DNA of 7,459 bases, taken from the NCBI GenBank assembly GCA_031178025.1, contig JAPSJU010000092.1, forward strand, positions 1 through 7,459, given 5' to 3'. The position numbers and the translations under genes are program-made. This stretch comes from Agromyces sp. (GTDB lineage: Bacteria; Actinomycetota; Actinomycetes; Actinomycetales; Microbacteriaceae). Shown here one piece after another: positions 6,295 through 7,459 of the stretch (positions within the stretch are counted from its first letter, which is position 1; each line of letters begins with the position of its first letter). The notes beneath the pieces are model-generated. The model saw nothing but the letters and a program-made list of their open reading frames with translations. It was not told where the DNA came from and did no database searches.

Positions 6295-6300
6295 ATTCTG
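6295..6300 (-). promoter_or_regulatory. Likely leaderless -10 element of the MFS gene (CAGAAT)
   Basis: On the minus strand CAGAAT (A2, T6) is followed by exactly six bases (GGGCCG) and the ATG at 6288. No Shine-Dalgarno is present. It lies in the 46-base gap downstream of glpX and would allow independent transcription of the transporter. No -35 match is evident. Confidence 0.45.
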
Positions 6301-6309
6301 GCGTGCAGC

Positions 6310-6327
6310 GCGGACTTCCGCCCGCGG
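6310..6327 (-). terminator. Weak competing hairpins after glpX
   Basis: GCGG (6310-6313), CCGC (6318-6321) and GCGG (6324-6327) form a three-arm set in which the middle arm can pair with either neighbour. The first pairing is the near-perfect 12-base inverted repeat GCGGACTTCCGC. It lies about 8 bases past the glpX stop. Stems are only 4-5 bases long and no T-run follows, so a terminator role is a guess. Confidence 0.2.
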
Positions 6328-6334
6328 CATCCGG

Positions 6335-7336
6335 TCACCGATCGGCTTCGTCGAGCCACTTCTCGGCGAGGTGGTCGGCGACGACCCGACGGATGGTGCC
6401 CGACGTGCCGCGCAGCACGATCGATTCCGTACGGATGATGGGCCCCTTCTTGCGCACCCCGTCGACGAGCTCGCCGTCCGTGACGCCGGTCGCGACGAAG
6501 AAGGTGTTGTCGCTGCGGACGAGGTCGTCGAGTTCGTAGACGCGGTCGCAGTCCAGCCCCGCCGCCTCGCCGCGCGCCCGCTCGGCATCGTCCTTCGGAG
6601 CGAGCCGACCCTGCATGAACCCGCCGAGCGCCTTGATCGCGCAGGCGGTGGTGATGCCCTCGGGGCTGCCGCCGATGCCCACGCACATGTCGATCCGCGA
6701 CTCGTACCGCGCGGCGTTGATGCCGCCGGCGACGTCGCCGTCGCTGATGAGACGCGTGCCTGCGCCGGCCGCGCGGATGTCGGCGATGAGCTGCTCGTGA
6801 CGGGGCCGGTTCAGCACGGCGACGCGCAGTTCCCCGACCGGCTTCCCCTTGGCCGCCGCCAGCGCGCGCAGGTTCTCGCCGATGGGCTTGCGGATGTCGA
6901 CGATGCCGATGCCCGAGGCATCCGTGACGATCTTGTCCATGTAGAACACCGACGACGCGTCGAGCATCGTGCCCCGGTCCGCCACCGCGATCACGGAGAG
7001 CGCGTTCTGCCTCCCGGCCGCGGTGAGGGAGGTTCCATCGATGGGATCGACGGCGATGTCGCATGCCGGACCGCGGCCGTTGCCGACCTTCTCACCGTTG
7101 AAGAGCATCGGCGCGGCGTCCTTCTCACCCTCGCCGATCACGACGACGCCTTCGAAGTTGACGGTGCCGAGGAAGGCGCGCATGGCGTCGACGGCGGCCC
7201 CGTCCGCGCCCAGCTTGTCGCCGCGTCCGATCCACGGGTACGAGCGGATCGCGGCCGCCTCCGTGGCTCGCACGAGCTCGAGCGCGATGTTGCGATCAGG
7301 GTGCAGGGTGAGCGTGGACGTGTCGGTGCTCATCAT
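6335..7336 (-). CDS. glpX: Class II fructose-1,6-bisphosphatase GlpX
   Basis: This enzyme hydrolyses fructose 1,6-bisphosphate to fructose 6-phosphate and phosphate, the committed step of gluconeogenesis; actinobacteria commonly rely on the GlpX type for it. The 333-residue cytosolic protein has the metal-site motifs of the Li+-sensitive phosphatase fold: GEGEKD at 68-73 and VDPIDGTSLTAAG at 96-108. It also shows ISDGDVAGGI at 197-206, GIGGSPEG at 220-227 and ATGVTDGELVDGV at 282-294, all characteristic of GlpX. Length matches the E. coli family member (about 336). The start is the first of two adjacent ATGs (7336), set by a strong GGGAGGAA ribosome-binding site. In-frame ATGs at 7381 and 7444 would add residues without family resemblance. 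In other actinobacteria glpX is often next to a fumarase gene, which could lie outside this window. The MFS gene follows 46 bases downstream. The identification is secure. Confidence 0.97.
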   Translation of the reverse strand: MMSTDTSTLTLHPDRNIALELVRATEAAAIRSYPWIGRGDKLGADGAAVDAMRAFLGTVNFEGVVVIGEGEKDAAPMLFNGEKVGNGRGPACDIAVDPIDGTSLTAAGRQNALSVIAVADRGTMLDASSVFYMDKIVTDASGIGIVDIRKPIGENLRALAAAKGKPVGELRVAVLNRPRHEQLIADIRAAGAGTRLISDGDVAGGINAARYESRIDMCVGIGGSPEGITTACAIKALGGFMQGRLAPKDDAERARGEAAGLDCDRVYELDDLVRSDNTFFVATGVTDGELVDGVRKKGPIIRTESIVLRGTSGTIRRVVADHLAEKWLDEADR

Positions 7337-7342
7337 CGAGGG

Positions 7343-7350
7343 TTCCTCCC
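7343..7350 (-). promoter_or_regulatory. Strong Shine-Dalgarno of glpX (GGGAGGAA)
   Basis: On the minus strand GGGAGGAA contains the full GGAGG core, with 8 bases between the core and the ATG at 7336 and 11 to the second ATG. It decides the glpX start in favour of 7336 over the in-frame upstream ATGs. It is the only classical ribosome-binding site among the seven genes here. Confidence 0.8.
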
Positions 7351-7409
7351 GGAAGCGGTGCTGGTGTCGACGTACGGACATCTCGCCGTCGAAGGCGACC
7401 GTCGCTTCG

Positions 7410-7415
7410 AGCGTA
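7410..7415 (-). promoter_or_regulatory. Possible -10 element of glpX (TACGCT)
   Basis: TACGCT on the minus strand fits TANNNT and is the same hexamer found before the EamA gene. If used, transcription would begin near 7403 and glpX would carry a 5' leader of about 65-70 bases ending in the strong ribosome-binding site. No good -35 hexamer is seen, and other TANNNT matches could occur by chance, so this is tentative. No riboswitch-like fold is evident in the leader. Confidence 0.25.
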
Positions 7416-7444
7416 CCGACGCGCCCCCACGGATTCGTCGACAT

Positions 7445-7457
7445 CGGGACGATCCCG
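7445..7457. repeat. 13-base inverted repeat CGGGA-CGA-TCCCG
   Basis: A perfect 5-base inverted repeat with a 3-base centre lies 109 bases upstream of the glpX start, at the edge of the window. It could be an operator half-seen upstream of glpX, part of a terminator for a gene beyond the window, or chance. Nothing beyond the symmetry supports a role. Confidence 0.3.
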
Positions 7458-7459
7458 CA

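Noticed and set aside
528..6923. Apparent enrichment of GGATGC/GCATCC (about 16 copies by eye on both strands, against about 5 expected), which might be an uptake, methylation or chromosome-architecture motif
   Set aside because: The related hexamer CGATGC/GCATCG is about as frequent (about 15 by eye), so the signal looks like a general effect of Asp-Ala/Ala-Ser codon pairs and not a specific motif. A whole-genome k-mer count under a codon-aware model would settle it.
7337..7444. A 36-residue N-terminal extension of GlpX to an ATG at 7444 (or 15 residues to 7381)
   Set aside because: The extension lacks family resemblance, and the strong GGAGG site right before 7336 explains initiation there.
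1..7459. A novel defence, mobile or biosynthetic system
   Set aside because: All seven genes belong to well-known families with normal length and intact motifs. No integrase, transposase, repeat array, toxin, reverse transcriptase, regulator or unknown conserved gene was found, and composition looks even throughout.

Overview
The window is ordinary, gene-dense chromosomal DNA from a high-GC bacterium. I judge GC at roughly 70% by eye. Codon choice, the gene set and apparently leaderless starts suggest an actinobacterium, probably of the Microbacteriaceae (inference; no rRNA or other taxonomic marker is present). I see no tRNA or rRNA gene, insertion sequence, integrase, phage gene, CRISPR array or toxin-antitoxin pair.

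There are seven protein genes. On the minus strand, read from about 2757 down to 1, lie a class I SAM-dependent methyltransferase, an EamA/DMT-family transporter and the conserved ATPase ychF, whose stop codon falls just outside the window. They are tightly spaced (gaps of 40 and 6 bases). On the plus strand, a stand-alone DEDDh (DnaQ-like) 3'-5' exonuclease (2860-3477) is followed by rmuC (3541-4893). The exonuclease diverges from the methyltransferase across a 102-base intergenic region. On the minus strand again, glpX (class II fructose-1,6-bisphosphatase, 6335-7336) is followed by a 12-helix MFS transporter (4942-6288). The MFS gene converges on rmuC over a 48-base gap holding two overlapping GC-rich hairpins.

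The genes do not form one pathway. ychF (ribosome/stress-associated ATPase) and glpX (gluconeogenesis) are housekeeping. The exonuclease and RmuC both belong to DNA-maintenance families. The two transporters have unknown substrates, and the methyltransferase substrate is unknown.

The most informative non-coding signal is a recurring start context. Four genes (EamA, exonuclease, rmuC, MFS) carry a -10-like hexamer with A at position 2 and T at position 6, placed exactly 6 bases before the start codon, and have no convincing Shine-Dalgarno sequence. This is what leaderless mRNAs look like in actinobacteria. ychF and the methyltransferase have near-variants with 8- and 7-base spacing. Only glpX has a classical GGAGG ribosome-binding site. 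I found no convincing evidence for a previously undescribed multi-gene system.
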